A stretch of DNA of 64,000 bases from Paguma larvata. Lineage: Eukaryota; Chordata; Mammalia; Carnivora; Viverridae. Shown here one piece after another: positions 25,421 through 37,527 of the stretch (its first letter is position 1; the number at the start of each line of letters is the position of its first letter). The stretch lies in the NCBI GenBank assembly GCA_030068075.1, contig CM057835.1, positions 71,067,895 through 71,131,894 of the forward strand, in the 5' to 3' direction. The position numbers and the translations under genes were made by a program. A model generated the notes under the pieces. The model was given only the letters and a program-made list of their open reading frames with translations, had not been told where the DNA came from and did not search any database.

Positions 25421-27181
25421 TCTTTATAGATTTTAGATACTAGCCCTTTATCCGATACATCATTTGCAATTATCTTTTCCCATTCCACTGGTTGCCTATT
25501 AGTTTTGTTCGTTGTTTCCTTTGCAGTGCAGAAGCTTCTTATCTTGATGAGGTCCCAGTGGGTCATTTTGCTTTTAATTCCCTTGCTTTGGAGATAGATA
25601 TTGGTACGGCTTAGGTCAAAGAGGTTTTTTCCTGCTTTCTCCTCTAAGATTTTGATGATTTCCTGTCTCACATTCAGGTCCTTCATCCATTTAGATTTTA
25701 TGTTTGTGAGTGGTGTAAAGAAGTGGTCTAGTTTCATTCTTCTGTTGCTGTCCAGTTCTGCCAGCACCATTTATTAAAGAGGCTGTCTTTTTTCCATTGG
25801 ATATTCTTACCCGTTTTGTCAAAGATTAGTTGGCCATATACTTGTGGGTCCACTTCTGAGTTTTCTATTCTATTCCATTGGTCTATGTGTCTGTTCTTGT
25901 GCCAATACCATGCTGTCTTGATGACTACTACTTTGTAGTAGAAGTTAAAATCTGGGATTGTGATGCCTCCCACATTGGTTTTATTCTTCAGTTTTACTTT
26001 GGCTATTCGGGGTCTATTGTGGTTCCATACAAATTTTAGGATTGTTTGCTCTAGCTTTGAGAAGAATGGTGGTGCAATTTTGATTGGGATTACATTGAAT
26101 GTGTAGATTGCTTTGGGTAGTATTGCCATTTTAACGATATTTATTCTTCCAATCCATGAGCATGGGATGTTTTTCCATTTCCTTGTGTCTTCCTCAATTT
26201 CCTTCATAAGTTTTTTATAGTTTTCAGCATAAAAGTCTTTTACATATTTTGGTTAGGTTTATTCCTAGGTATTGTATGGTTTTTTGGTGCAACTGTGAAT
26301 GGGATCCACTTCTTTATTTCTCTTTCTGCTGCTTCATTGTTGGTGTATAGAAATGCCACCGATTCTGTACATTGATTTTGTATCCCGCAACTTTGTTGGA
26401 TTCATGGATCAGCTCTAGTAGGCTTTTGGTGGATTCTGTCGGGTTTTCCGTGTAAAGTATCATGTCGTCTGCAAAAAGTGAAAGTTTGACTTCCTCCATG
26501 CCAATGATGCCTTTTATTTTGTTTTGTTGTCTGATTGCTCATTCTAGGACCTCCAACCTATGTTAAATAGCAGTGGTGAGAGTGGACACCCCTGTCGTGT
26601 TCCTGATCTCAGGGGGAAGGCTCTCAGTTTTGTCCCATTGAGGATGATATTAGCAGTGGGCTTTACATATATGTCTTTGATGATGTTTAAGTATGTTCCT
26701 TCTATCCCGACTTTCTTGAGAGTTTTTATTAGGAAAGGGTGCTGTACTTTGTCAAATGCTTTTTCTACATATATTGACAGGATTATATGGTTCTTATCTT
26801 TTCTTTTGTTAATGTGATGTATCATGTTGATTGATTTGCGAATATAGAACCAGCCCTGCAACCCAGGGATGAATCCTACTTGATCATGGTGAATAATTCT
26901 TTTTAAATGCGGTTGGATTCGATTTGCTAGCATCTTGTTGAGAATTTTTGCATCCAAATTCATCAGGGATATCAGCCTGTAATTCTCTTTTTTTGCTGGG
27001 TCTCTATATGGTTTGGGAATCAAAGTGATGCTGGCTTCATAGAATGAGTCCGGGAGTTTTCCTTCCATCTAATTTTTTGGAACAGCTTGAGGAGGATAGG
27101 AATTAACTCTGTTTTAAATGTCTGGTAAAATTCCCCAGGGAAGCCATCTGGTCCAGGGCTTTTATTTGTTGGTACATTTTT

Positions 27182-27403
27182 TAAAAATTTTTATTTATTT
27201 ATTTATTTATTTATTGAGAGAGAGAGACAGAGCGTGAGCAGGGGAGGGGCAGAGAGAGAGAGAGAGAGAGACAGAAACTGAAGCAGGCTCCAGGCTCTGA
27301 GTTGTCAGCACAGAGCCTGACTCAGGGGTCAAACTCACGAACCATGAGATCATGACCTGAGCCGAAGTCGGCTGCTTAACCTACTGAGCCACCCAGTTGC
27401 CCC
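27182..27403 (-). mobile_element. Felid CAN SINE in young minus-strand L1
   Basis: GAGCCACCCAGTTGCCCC at right; TSD GTTGGTACATTTTT at 27,168-27,181 repeated with one change at 27,404. Confidence 0.95.
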
Positions 27404-27662
27404 TGTTGGTAGATTTTTGATAACTGATTCCATTTCTTCACTAGTTATGGGTCTGTTCAAGTTTTCTATTACTTCCTGTTTGAGTTTTGGTAGCGTGCGG
27501 CTGTTTAAGAATTTGTCTGTTTCTTCCAGGTTGTTCAATTTGACGGCATATAGTTTTTCATAGTATTCTCTGACAATTGCTTGTATTCCTGAGGGATTGG
27601 TTGTAATCACACCATTTTCATTCATGATTTTATCTATTTGGGTTCTCTCTCTTTTCTTTCAA

Positions 27663-27871
27663 ATTTTTTTTATGTTTTTATTTTATTTTTGAGAGAGGCA
27701 CAGCATCAGCAGGAGAGGGGCAGAGAGGGAAGGAGACACAGAATTTGAAGCTGGCTCCAGGCTCTGAGCTATCAGCACAGAGCCCGAGATGTGGGGCTCA
27801 AACTCACGGACGGTGAGATCATGACCTGAGCCTAAGTTGGACGCTTAACCAACTGAGTCACCCAGGCGCCC
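27663..27871 (-). mobile_element. Felid CAN SINE in young minus-strand L1
   Basis: CACCCAGGCGCCC at right; TSD CTCTCTTTTCTTTCAA at about 27,646 and 27,872. Confidence 0.95.
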
Positions 27872-29056
27872 CTCTCTTTTCTTTTCAAGAAGCCAGTTAG
27901 AGGTTTATCAATTTTGTTTATTTTTTCAAAGAACCAGCTCTTGATTTCATTTATCTCTTCCACTACTTTTTCTATTTCCATGTTATTAATTTCTGCCCTG
28001 AGTTTTGTTATTTCTCTCTTTCTGTTGGGGTTGGGGTGTCTAATCTGTTCTGCTTCTAGTTCCCTTAGGCGTGTTATTAGAATACGTGTTATTGACTTTT
28101 CTTGTTTCTTGAGATGGGCCTAGATTGCAATATATATCCAAAGTGTTTGGATTGTTATATTTTCATTTTCATTTGTTTCCATGTATTTTTTAATTTCTTC
28201 TCTGATTGCTTGGTTGACCCACTCATCTTTTAGTAGGTTGTTCCTTAGCCTCCATGTTTGGGTGATTTTCCAGACTTTTTCCTAGTCGATATCCAGTTTC
28301 AAAGCATTGTGATCTGAAAGTGTGCATGGTATGATCTCAATTCTTTTATATTTTTTAAGATTTTCCTTATGCCCCAGAATGCGGTCTATCTTGGAAAATG
28401 TACCTTGTGCAGTTAAGAAGAATGTATATTCCTTGGCTTCTGGATGAAAGACCCTGAAGATGTCAGTTAGGCCCATCTGTTCCAATGTGTCATTCAGGGC
28501 CATTGTTTCTGTAGTGATTTTCTGTTTTGCGAATCTATCCAGTGCTGTGAGTGGAGTGTTAAGGTCCTTACTATTAGGATATTTTTATCGATAAGGTTGC
28601 TTATGTTTGTAATTAATTGTTTTACAAATTTGTGTGACCCCCAATTTGGCAAGTAGATATTTATAATTGTTAGCTCCTCCTGCTGGATAGTCCCTGCCAT
28701 TATTATATAATGCCCTTCTTCATCTCTTATTACATAGTTTACTTTAACATCTCATTTGTCTGATATAAGTGTGACTACTCTAGCTTTCTTCTGACTTCTG
28801 GTAGCGTGATAGATAGTTCTCCATCCCCTAGCTTTCAATCTGAAGGTGTCCTCAGGTCTAAAATGAGTCTCTTGAAGACAGCAAATTGTTTTTTAATCCA
28901 TTCCATTATCTTATGTCTTTTGATTGGGGCATTTAGTCCTTTTACATTCGGTGTTAATATTGAAAAATATGGGTTTAGAGTCACTGTGTTATCTGTAGGT
29001 TTCATGCTTGTAAGGCTGTCTACAAAAGGTAGTTTGTGTTCCTTGCAACCTTTCCT

Positions 29057-30036
29057 TCATAGAGTGCCCCTCAGGATCTCTTGTAATGCTGGCTTATTTG
29101 TGATGAATTCCTTCAGTTTTTGTTTGTTGGGGAAAACCTTGATCTCTCCTTCTATTCTGAATGACAGGCTGGCCGGATAAAGGATTCTTGGTTGCATATC
29201 CTTCCTGTTCATCACATTGAAGATATCCTGCCATTCCTTTCTGGCTTGCCAAGTTTCTGTAGACAAGTCTGCTACTACCCTTATGTGTCTATCTTTGTAT
29301 GTTAAGGCCCGTTTTTCCCTAGCTGCTTTCAGAATTTTCTCTTTGTCCTTGTATTTTGCCGCTTTCACTATGATGTGTCATGCAGAAGGTCTATTCATGT
29401 TACATCTGAGGGGAATTCTCTGTGCCTCTCGGATTTCCATGCTCGTTTCCTTCCTCATGTTGGGGAAGTTCTCAGCAATGATTTATTCAAATACCCCTTC
29501 GACTCCTTTTTCTCTCTCTTCTTCCTCTGGAATTCCAATGATCCGGATATTGTTTCATTTGAGTGCAGCGCTCAGCTCTCGAATTCTCCTTTCCTGTTCC
29601 TGGATCAGCTTCTCTCTCTTTTTCTCTGCTTCCTCTTTTTCCGTAATTTTATCTTCTTAATTTACCTATTCTCTCTTCTGCCTCTTCAATCCACACTGTG
29701 GTCACCTCCAATTTGTTTTGTACCTCATTTAAAGCATTTTTAAATTCCTCCTGACCATTTTTAAGGTCCTTGATCTCTGCAGCGAGGGACCCCCCTGCGT
29801 TCTTCTATGCTTTTTTCAAGACCAGCAATTAGTTTTCTGTTTATCATTCTATATTCATGTTCTGTTATGTTGTTTATATCTGTTTTCATCAATTCTTGAG
29901 GTGTCACTATTTCCTGTAATTTCTTTTGAGGATAATTCTTCCGTTTTGTTATTTTGGTTAGGTGTGTTTTGGTTTGTTTCCCGAGGTCACTCTGGAAAGG
30001 AAAACAGACAGACAGACAAACAGGAACCACAAACAC
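29057..30036 (-). pseudogene. L1 ORF1 remnant, minus strand
   Basis: On the minus strand, 29,761-30,036 carries the N-terminal part (NYPQKKLQEIVTPQELMKT) and 29,057-29,368 the RNA-binding domain (KAAREKRALTYKDRHIRVVA, followed by ETWQARKEWQDIFN). The coiled-coil region between them is out of frame. Confidence 0.85.
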
Positions 30037-31344
30037 ACAGACGTACTGACAAATAATATAGACAAGCAGATCACAGCAGAAAAAAGAATAATGAACGACA
30101 CTCTGAAGGCATGTGGCCTGAAGTACCAGCTATACGTTAAGGACAGAGTGTGTGCTGTGCTGATGGCAGAGCATATACAGAGAGGGTAATGACAGTTGCG
30201 GGGGGGAGAAGAAAATGAACCTTGACCAGGTAGACCAACTGAAGGGCTTAATCCAGACAGAGAGAAATCACATTAAGGAAGGATGCGAGGAAAAAGAAAT
30301 GAAGATAGATGTTACCCATATGAACTATGTGGCCTGGTTATTCCAGAGAGAGAGATAGGAAAGTACAGAAGGAGGTGTAGAATATTTGTTGAGAGAGTGG
30401 GTTAAGTGTCTGTTTAAGCCAGCCAATACCCCATATAACCAGCTCAGGGGTGGGGATATGTAAGAAGGAGAATGGGGAGCATATATTTAAAAAAGAAGAA
30501 ATGACCTGGAGTTACTCCAGGCAGCCGTCTGATAGCTGTGTCTATTGCTCCCGCAGAAAGGTGTCTCTCCTATGGGGAGGGATGTGGTTTGGTATGGGCA
30601 GGTCCGGCCTCCACTGCTGTGGTGGACGGATTCCTGGAGTCGGTTTTTGAGGTTATGCAAGACACCAATGGCATCCCACCAGTCCCTTCTTCCTGGTCCC
30701 GGAGTCTCAAATCACCCCCTTTGTTTCCATCCTCACTCTGCCCAGGATGCAGGCATAGTGCGATTTGTTGGGTGGTCACAGACCCCACGTTTATCTGAGT
30801 TTTTTACTCTCTTCGCCTGCTATACCCGGTTTCGCTGTAAATTGTGTCCCTGGGGTAAAGCGATCTGGAGGCAGCTCTGGGCCTCTGTGTGACGTGGGCT
30901 GACTGGGCCATGCTCCCGGCCCTGCTATGAGGAGTTCTGCTGAGAGTTCTGCTGTTAGCAATGGAACTTCTCTTCAAAAGCCCTGTGGTTAGGGACTGGG
31001 TGATGGTCTCTCTCTCTCTCTCTCTGTTCCATTTTTTTCTCTTTCAGATATGGCCCACTCAGCACTTTCCCAGATTTCTCTTCCCTTTGTCTTTCCACAG
31101 AAGGCTCTCCCTCCCCTCCACTCTGTACCCCCGAGGTTCGTTTTATCTCCCCCAGATTGCACTCACATCTCCTTGGGTGCTTTCTGGATTTCGCGTTCTA
31201 TTCCTTGTAGACTCCAACACCTTTCCTCCCAGACTCTTGGGGTTGTGAGTCCTTCGGTTTCAGTCCTTCTTAGTTTGAAAAACGTGGGGAATACCGGGTC
31301 CCCCTACTCCTCTGCCATGTCTGGTGCAAAATTTAAGGGGGCAT

Positions 31345-31861
31345 CGAAAAAGTCAGGACTCAACAAATAACATTCTAATGTAATTATTTCACTAAATCCA
31401 AATTAACGCAACAAGTCCACAAAAACAAAATATGAAAACCGTAAATAAAGACAAGGACAGTATCACGGGATTCTTGCTTTGTTCCAGGCCCCAAGGATGG
31501 CTCAGAAAGACACACAGCAACTGATCCTGCCCAACTCGAAGTCTAAGATAAAGGGAGTGCAGCGCACCAAGGGGGAGGGGTGTGTGTGTGCCTGGAACAG
31601 CAGTAAGGCAAGGCTTTTCATTTTCTCACTAAATAGAGCAATACCTAAGGAAAGAGGTATCCCCAGCCTGGAGGGTGGGGGAGGTCTTGGCCGCGTTGGG
31701 CCTTCCAGTAACTCCCAGGCTGCCCCACGGCCTTTCCTGGGATGCCCTGCGGTGGAGGAGCCACAGCCAAAGCCGAAGCCAAAGGCAAAGCCTTTGCCGC
31801 CACCTCTGACAGCCCGCACTACTCATCTGGCCCAGAAGAGCCACAACGAGTTTTTCGTAGT
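31345..31861. other. Non-repetitive sequence upstream of pseudogene exon 1
   Basis: Moderately GC-rich. A 129-codon open frame (31,479-31,868) has a PKPKPKAKPLPPP stretch made by AAGCC-type hexamer repeats. It is not in frame with the exon 1 helix and resembles no SGLT N-terminus. It may hold the old promoter and 5'UTR, but no clear TATA box or initiator stands out. Confidence 0.4.
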
Positions 31862-31968
31862 ATGGTGACATCTCTAGCTGGAATGCTTTGGGCTTTGGCA
31901 TCAATAGCGCCCTAGATATCCTGGTGATGGTTTTGTACTTCCTGTTGGTCCTGGGCATCGAGGTGTGG
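31862..31968 (+). pseudogene. SLC5A pseudogene exon 1 (N-terminal membrane helix)
   Basis: The frame from 31,861 reads a short polar stretch and then ALDILVMVLYFLLVLGIEVW, which matches the ADI-VIYF-VVM-VGLW helix at the start of SGLT proteins. It ends at TGG followed by the donor gtaaag at 31,969. Joined in phase to exon 2, it gives the same W-to-GTV spacing as functional SGLTs. The start is a problem: the helix frame has TAG at 31,858-31,860 and no ATG before the helix. An ATG at 31,862 lies one frame off, so either the start codon is lost or an indel separates it from the helix. The left edge is therefore uncertain. Confidence 0.8.
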
Positions 31969-32339
31969 GTAAAGCGGGCCCGGAGGGGAAGGTGGGGCCC
32001 TGGACACCAGGCTGGGTTTGACCCACTCCCTGCCAGTCACCAGGTCCCCGCCCGACCTTGTATCCTACCCCAGTACTCTGCCCCAGCCTATGCACACCCT
32101 TCGGTAGTGGGTGGAGACTTCTCCACTCTCCCTCTGCCTACCTATTCCCCACCCTTCCAGCCAAGATTAAGTAAGCACAGGTCCTCAGTAATGCACCATA
32201 CTAGATTAATCCCACGTTTCCTTCCTGCCCCCATCCCCCAGATAAATGAGCAGGCGCAAATCCCACCCCCACCCCCGTCCCACCCTTGCTGCCTGGAACC
32301 TAAGCAGTGTTTGGTAAGCAGGCACTGTTAAGATCCTGA

Positions 32340-32580
32340 TGATGATGGTGATAATAAATGACTGCTACCGCTGATTAGGCCCTTGAGTGCCAGGTCTGGC
32401 CTGAGTGCTTCAAGTTCATCATGCCCTCACAACCATGCTGTGAATAGCATACTGTCATTCCCTCCAATTCCCCAGTTGAGGAAACTGAGGCTCAAAGAAT
32501 TTAACAACCAGGGAATGATTGAGTTCAGATTTGAACCTAGAGCTGTCTGATCTGAATCATGATCTTAACTCCTTTGCCTT
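32340..32580 (-). mobile_element. MIR SINE, minus strand
   Basis: AGTTGAGGAAACTGAGGCTC and a diverged (GATGATGATGGTGATAATAA) end; intron 1 of the pseudogene. Confidence 0.8.
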
Positions 32581-33490
32581 GCTAGCAAAATCTCAAAGGT
32601 CACTTGTAACTTAGGGCTCTAAGCGTTCTCTTTAAATATGAATAAAAATCTTATATTAATTCTTCGTACAAGCATCTCTTAAGAGAGTGGAGACCATGTC
32701 TCCTTTACTGCCATCTGCCCACTAGAGCTGGGCATGTAAGTACTCGAAAAGATGTCTTTTAACCATGCTACCCTGGGACAGGCCATGCCCAGGAGGAACC
32801 TGCCTGCATTCCAGTGAAAAATCAGATGAGTATGACAGCTTTGGCTGCTGTCATGGTTTCACCCCTCTGGTAAGTTGTTAACCTCTGCCTGGCCTGCTGC
32901 ACCAAGCAGGAGTATCTGGTGACTGCCACCATTCACTAACCAGTGGGAGTTTTCATTATGGGTGGCCCCCACCCAGCTGAAGCTTTCATGCCTACATGAC
33001 CTTTACTTTGGGACACTTCACCAGGTTATGAGCAGGATCTTACTGTACAGAATATGGTCTTTCAAAGTGCGATCATTGGACACTCTTTTTTAGGGCTTAT
33101 AGTGAGTCAATATGCTGCTAGTAAGCAGATAAAGTAATGGAGACATGGTCTCCATCCTATTATGTTTATTCCAAACATAAAGGAGAAATCCGGGGTGTTT
33201 ATCCAGATCATTCAAACTAAAGATTTTTTTTTAATTGGCCTCAATTATGAGAAACATCCTTCTAAGTGAACAAGGACACAAGGTCTCTGAGTAATGAGTA
33301 TTTATTTTGGGATCCTTCCTCTAGTGCTCTCATTGAATTGGGAAGTCCCACCCAGTTTTGTCCCAGGCCCAGATGGGGCCTAAGTCTGGCCAAGGTCAGA
33401 GGACTGGTAAGCCGTTTGGTCATTTCCTAAAGAAACCTGCTGTTCCTTTTGTTATGGGAGCCATAAAACATGCATTGTTATCCAGAATGC
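32581..33490. other. Intronic sequence, no feature recognised
   Basis: No exon, RNA gene or clear repeat seen on either strand. Confidence 0.4.
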
Positions 33491-34128
33491 TTTGATCATT
33501 TTCCTTCTTTATATTATTTTTCCATTTGTTATTTTGGACAATCTTATATTGTTTTTAATTAGAAAAGTGTTACATGCTCATTGTAAGAGTGAAAAGATGC
33601 ATAAAAAGAAGAATAAGTTACTATTCTTCCCCCATCCATTCCCATTCCTCTGAGGTAACCATGGGTCGTGTGTCCCGCCTTTCTCAGTGCTTAATCAAGC
33701 ATGCAGACACATGTAGAATTTTATGTTTTGTCTTTATAGAAGATGTGATCATATTGTACACATTACTCTGCAGTCTGCCTTTTTCCCCACTTACTATATA
33801 TGGAGAGAGTCTTTCAGTCAATAGATAGAAATCCAGCTTATATTGTTATTAACTGCCTAGTAGTGCCACAAATATGTACTATCCAGCTCCTCCCTACTAA
33901 TCTACACTTAGATTGTTGCCCGGTATTGGTTTTGATGCCAGATATTGTTGTGTTGGTACTTTTAATCTGTGTAGTATGGATTCCCGAAATTGGAACTGCT
34001 GGGTCAGAAGTATATGTTTACTTGAAATTTTAGTAGATATTACTAAATGCTAATCTCCAGAGCTTGTTGAGGTTTACTTTTTTTCACAAGCAGGATATAA
34101 TCATGCTCTTTTCTCCAAGACTCGCTAA

Positions 34129-34131
<3 letters not shown>

Positions 34132-34173
<42 letters not shown>
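34132..34173. repeat. (GT)21 microsatellite
   Basis: 42 nt of uninterrupted GT, long enough to be length-variable between individuals. Confidence 0.95.
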
Positions 34174-34174
<1 letters not shown>

Positions 34175-34394
34175 GCCAGCATGAAAGGTGGACAGTGATA
34201 TGTCTTTGTAGCTTTGATTTGTACTTCCTAGACTCCTAGTGAGGGTAAGCATCCTTTTATGAGTTTATCATCCATTGATTCTCTTTCTGTGAATAGCCAG
34301 TTTATTTGCCATTTCTTATCTGTGTTGTTTGCTTTTATCAACTTCTCTGTCATTTGACTTGCTCATATATTTTCCCCAAGCTATCATTTGTCCA

Positions 34395-34577
34395 AACCAG
34401 TTTTACTACTGATATTTAGGACCAGATAATTCATTGTAGGCATCTGACTTGTGCACCATAGGATACTCAGAAGTATCCTTGACCTCTACCCATTCATAAC
34501 CAAAAATGTCTCCAGACATTGTCAAATATCCCTTGGGTGGTTGGGGAAAAAATCACCTCTGGTTGAGAACCACTGTC
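34395..34577 (-). mobile_element. MER5A-like hAT DNA transposon, minus strand
   Basis: TCTCCAGACATTGTCAAATA and TGGTTGAGAACCACTG match the complement of MER5A. Confidence 0.85.
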
Positions 34578-34889
34578 TAAACTGTTAATGGTGTCTTTCT
34601 GTCATTTGAGTTTTTGTTCACTTTGAAGAAGTCAACTATCTCTCTTTTCATTTGCATCTTCTAGATTTCCTGCCTTAGGAAAGTTTTCTCTCATTCCAAG
34701 TTTGTACAAATATTATCCTAGATTTTCTTCTAATAGTTTGTAGTTTTTTCATATTTAAATCTCTAGAACATCTGAAAATTATTTTTATGTATGATTCAAT
34801 GGATGAATCTAGCTTTATTTTCTTCCAGTTATTAAACCACCCTTTTCTTGCTGAACCAAATTGCCCACATTCACACAGATGGGACTTTT

Positions 34890-35444
34890 TCTGAAAGCAT
34901 TCATCAATTCATGTCTGCTGAGCCCCCAGGGAACTGGAAAATCTTAGTCTTTGCTGGTGGAGCCTTGGCTCTTACAGGATGGTAAAGGGAAAACATTTAC
35001 ACTTTTTGGGGTTTTTTTCTCTTTTATCAGTCTCAACCCAGAGAGCTTTGAGAAAGAGTTGGTTGTATCTTCTTCCCCCACGAACCTTGCTGCTGTGGTT
35101 GTGTTATTATTCCAGGAAGAGAGCAGGCAGGAAGGAAGAGGCAGGGATAGGCACTTAAGCCACCTTCTCCCCAGAATCTCATCTTCTTACTGTCTGGTCC
35201 TCTCTTTGTTGAAAACGAGAATGCTTTTATTCATCTGAGAACAGATGAATTTTTAAAAATTCCTTTTAAAAGTTTTCTGGATGATACCTTCCTTAGAAAA
35301 GTTCAGCTCTGCACATAGTAGGCCCTTGGTAAATATTTAGTGAATAGATGAGGTGAGACTAACTCAATGTGTCTGATTTTGAGAGTTGTTTCTTTGGTTC
35401 GAGGCTTTATGATGCAAGGGAACTCCATTATAATAATATAGATA
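34890..35444. other. Intronic sequence, possible L2/MIR tail
   Basis: GCACATAGTAGGCCCTTGG at about 35,310 looks like an L2 or MIR 3' end. Nothing else recognised. Confidence 0.35.
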
Positions 35445-35462
35445 CCTCAGATGGCAGTTTTT

Positions 35463-35869
35463 TTCATATTTGTTTGTTTATTTAGAGAGAGAGAGAGAGA
35501 CAGAGCAGGGGAGGGGCAGAGAGAGCGGGATAGAGAGAATCCCAAGCAGGCTCCATGCCCAGCAGGACTTGATCCCAGGACCTGAGCTGAAATCAAAAGT
35601 CAGATGCTTGGGGCACCTGGGTGGCTCAGTTGGTTAAGTGGCCAACTTCGGCTCAGGTCATGATCTCACGGTCTGTGAGTTCGAGCCCCACGTCGGGCTC
35701 TGTGCTGATGGCTCATCAGAGCCTGGAGCCTGCTTCAGTTTCTGTGTCTCCCTCTCTCTCTGCCCTTCCCCTGCTCACGCTCTGTCTCTTATGTCTCTTA
35801 AAAATAAAGAAACATTAGGAAAATTTTAAAAAAAGTCAGATGCTTGACCAAGTGAGCCATCCAGGCACC
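35463..35869 (-). mobile_element. Felid CAN SINE, minus strand, split by a second SINE
   Basis: Outer SINE halves at 35,463-35,609 and about 35,846-35,869. TSD CCTCAGATGGCAGTTTTT at 35,445-35,462 and 35,870-35,887. Confidence 0.95.
35610..35830 (+). mobile_element. Felid CAN SINE nested in the opposite-strand SINE
   Basis: GGGGCACCTGGGTGGCTCAG head; its TSD AAAAGTCAGATGCTT at 35,595-35,609 and 35,831-35,845 is itself SINE sequence. Confidence 0.96.
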
Positions 35870-35887
35870 CCTCAGATGGCAGTTTTT

Positions 35888-36467
35888 GAGTTCACTCTTC
35901 CCACAGAAACATATTTCTGTCAATTAGCTGTCATCCGTGGGCCACGCTGGTCCTAGGCATTCCAGGAAATACCCAGGATTGTCTTTTGACCACATCAGAG
36001 TCTGGGAATCAGAGCTGGGGAGCCTGAGTAGAGAGGACTTGGGTGTGTTGGAAGGACACTGTAATGGCAGAGTGACAGCTGTCCTGGAAGAAGCTGGGCA
36101 CCTGTTCAGGTTTGCCATTCCTCACTGATCCATACATTCACTAACCACTTACCTCCCAGACTCTGCTAGAAGCTATGACACAGATTAACTAGTTGGGGGA
36201 AAAATGTAAAGCAATATTATTTTCCAAGAAGTGTAGAAAAATGGAAATGTCCACACAATCAGAGCTAAAAGAGACTATAGTCTCCAGCTAGGTGGCCATG
36301 AGTACCTCAGTGGGTAGGGACTTCTATTCCTAAAAAGAAAGAAAGGGAAAATGGATTTGGGGATCTCTGCTAAAGAGATTTACCTATAAGTGAAGGTGAT
36401 TGAGAGGTCTGTGTCTTTGGAGAGGTTTGTTTCTTGGATTTCCATTGTTTGTTTATTTGTTTTCAAG
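35888..36467. other. Intronic sequence before exon 2, no feature recognised
   Basis: No repeat or exon assigned up to the acceptor at 36,467. Confidence 0.4.
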
Positions 36468-36539
36468 GTTATCCCGTCAAGCAGTTGTGGGACAGTAAAA
36501 GACTTCTTCCTGGCTGTCCACAATCTAGTATGGTGGCCG
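36468..36539 (+). pseudogene. SLC5A pseudogene exon 2 (GTV-FFLA-WWP segment)
   Basis: The acceptor tttcaag precedes 24 in-frame codons containing GTVKDFFLAVHNLVWWP, followed by the donor gtgagt. Functional SGLTs read close to GTVGGFFLAGRSMVWWP here. Changes include Arg to Cys just before GTV and the loss of two glycines (GG to KD; AG to AV), positions normally very constrained. The exon itself has no stop. It sits 4.5 kb after exon 1 and 11.4 kb before exon 3, an intron now enlarged by a 6.7 kb L1. Confidence 0.88.
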
Positions 36540-36714
36540 GTGAGTAAGCCTTCCATGTGGCAATTCGCTTGGGGGGCCACATGTTAACTTGTCTGTTACT
36601 TTAATGTCAATGTCTTATACCCAAAATAATTTGAAGTTACTAAATCGGGAAAGTCATTTCATTAGAGTTTGTTTATCTCTTAAGTAGTTTCTCACCAAAA
36701 CATTTCCATTCAAC

Positions 36715-37090
36715 TCAGTTTAATTCACTAACCATTTATTAGGTGCCTGGTATATACAAAGTATTGTTCTAGGTTTTGGGACACAGATGGAGAATAGACA
36801 GTCTTGCCCTCTGGAAGCCCACATCTAGAAAGGGAGTTAGATGTGTATCCAGCAAATTGCATCACATTACAGTGTAAGACAGCACTGAGTCTGGTGGGAG
36901 GCACACAGGCCAGGTACAGACAAAAGGTAAACTCAGGCTTGCTGGGTGGAGGTGGTACAAGACAGGAAAGGTCTTCTAAAGGTAGGGTTATCTGAGCAAG
37001 ATTTGGAAATGGAGTAGGTGTTTGCAGGTAGAGTGTGAGGGCATCCCAGGTAGAAGGAACAACATACGCCAAAGTTGGAGGTATGAAACA
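36715..37090 (+). repeat. Ancient interspersed repeat, family not assigned
   Basis: ACCATTTATTAGGTGCCTGG ... GTTCTAGGTTTTGGGACACA ... CATCCCAGGTAGAAGGAACA follows a well-known mammalian ancient repeat. A second piece lies at 51,460-51,600. Confidence 0.55.
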
Positions 37091-37326
37091 GCATGGTGCT
37101 AGATGGAGGGAGGCGGGGTAGAAACATTTCTTGTCTTTTTGTATTATTCATTATTCAAACTGATTCCATCCAAGAGGAGTGCCTCAAAACCCCCATAGCA
37201 GAAGAGGCAGCTGCTCCCTGTACCCAAGATAGAGTAGGTAGGAGGGCCCCAAGGAGGAGGAAGATGTGGGTCACCAGAAGGGCCCAGCCTCTGAGGACCC
37301 AAGCCAAGCCTGAGCCAAGGTTGCTT

Positions 37327-37492
37327 GCGCCTGGGTGGCTCATCAGTTAAGCATCCAACTTCAGCCCAGGTAGTGATCTTACGATTCATGAGTTTGAGCC
37401 CTGCATCAGGCTCTGTGCTGATGGCTCAGAGCCTGGAGCCTGCTTCAGATTCTGTGTCTCCCTCTCTCTCTGCCCTTCCCTAACTCATGCTT

Positions 37493-37527
<35 letters not shown>

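Larger units (their letters stand above)
24604..29000 (-). pseudogene. L1 ORF2 remnant, minus strand
   Basis: Successive blocks are endonuclease (28.28-28.70 kb), linker (27.35-27.63 kb), RT (26.31-27.07 kb) and C-terminal region (24.60-26.21 kb). They are separated by stops and by three SINE insertions. The FADD catalytic motif is intact at 26.46 kb, but the frame as a whole is not. Confidence 0.9.
24303..31340 (-). mobile_element. L1 LINE, near full length, younger carnivore type, minus strand, inactive
   Basis: On the minus strand the 5'UTR begins near 31,340 (CCATGT and a GTAGGGGGACCC block), ORF1 spans about 30.0-29.05 kb, ORF2 about 29.0-24.6 kb, and the 3'UTR ends at 24,303 in a T-run (A-tail). 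ORF2 shows endonuclease (KIDRILGHKE at 28.3-28.5 kb), reverse transcriptase ([15 protein letters not shown] at 26.5-27.1 kb; FADDMILY at 26.3-26.5 kb) and the C-terminal domain. Three SINEs interrupt it and frames are broken, so it cannot retrotranspose. Its 5' end points at pseudogene exon 1, about 0.5 kb away. Confidence 0.94.
33500..34880 (-). mobile_element. Old L1 (L1ME-type) remnant, minus strand
   Basis: Complementary L1 3' sequence (TTGGAACTGCTGGGTCAGAA at 33,990; GTGAATAGCCAGTTTATTTG at about 34,290; GATTTCCTGCC... at 34.67 kb). Split by a GT repeat and a MER5A-like element. Confidence 0.65.

Noticed and set aside
31479..31868. 129-codon frame with PKPKPKAKPLPPP as a possible small protein gene
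   Set aside because: The repeat comes from simple AAGCC-type hexamers, both strands are open there, and no family is recognised.
34132..34173. GT repeat as part of an array such as CRISPR or satellite
   Set aside because: Plain dinucleotide microsatellite without spacers.
36281..36297. CTCF-like site CAGCTAGGTGGCC
   Set aside because: Three core positions mismatch.
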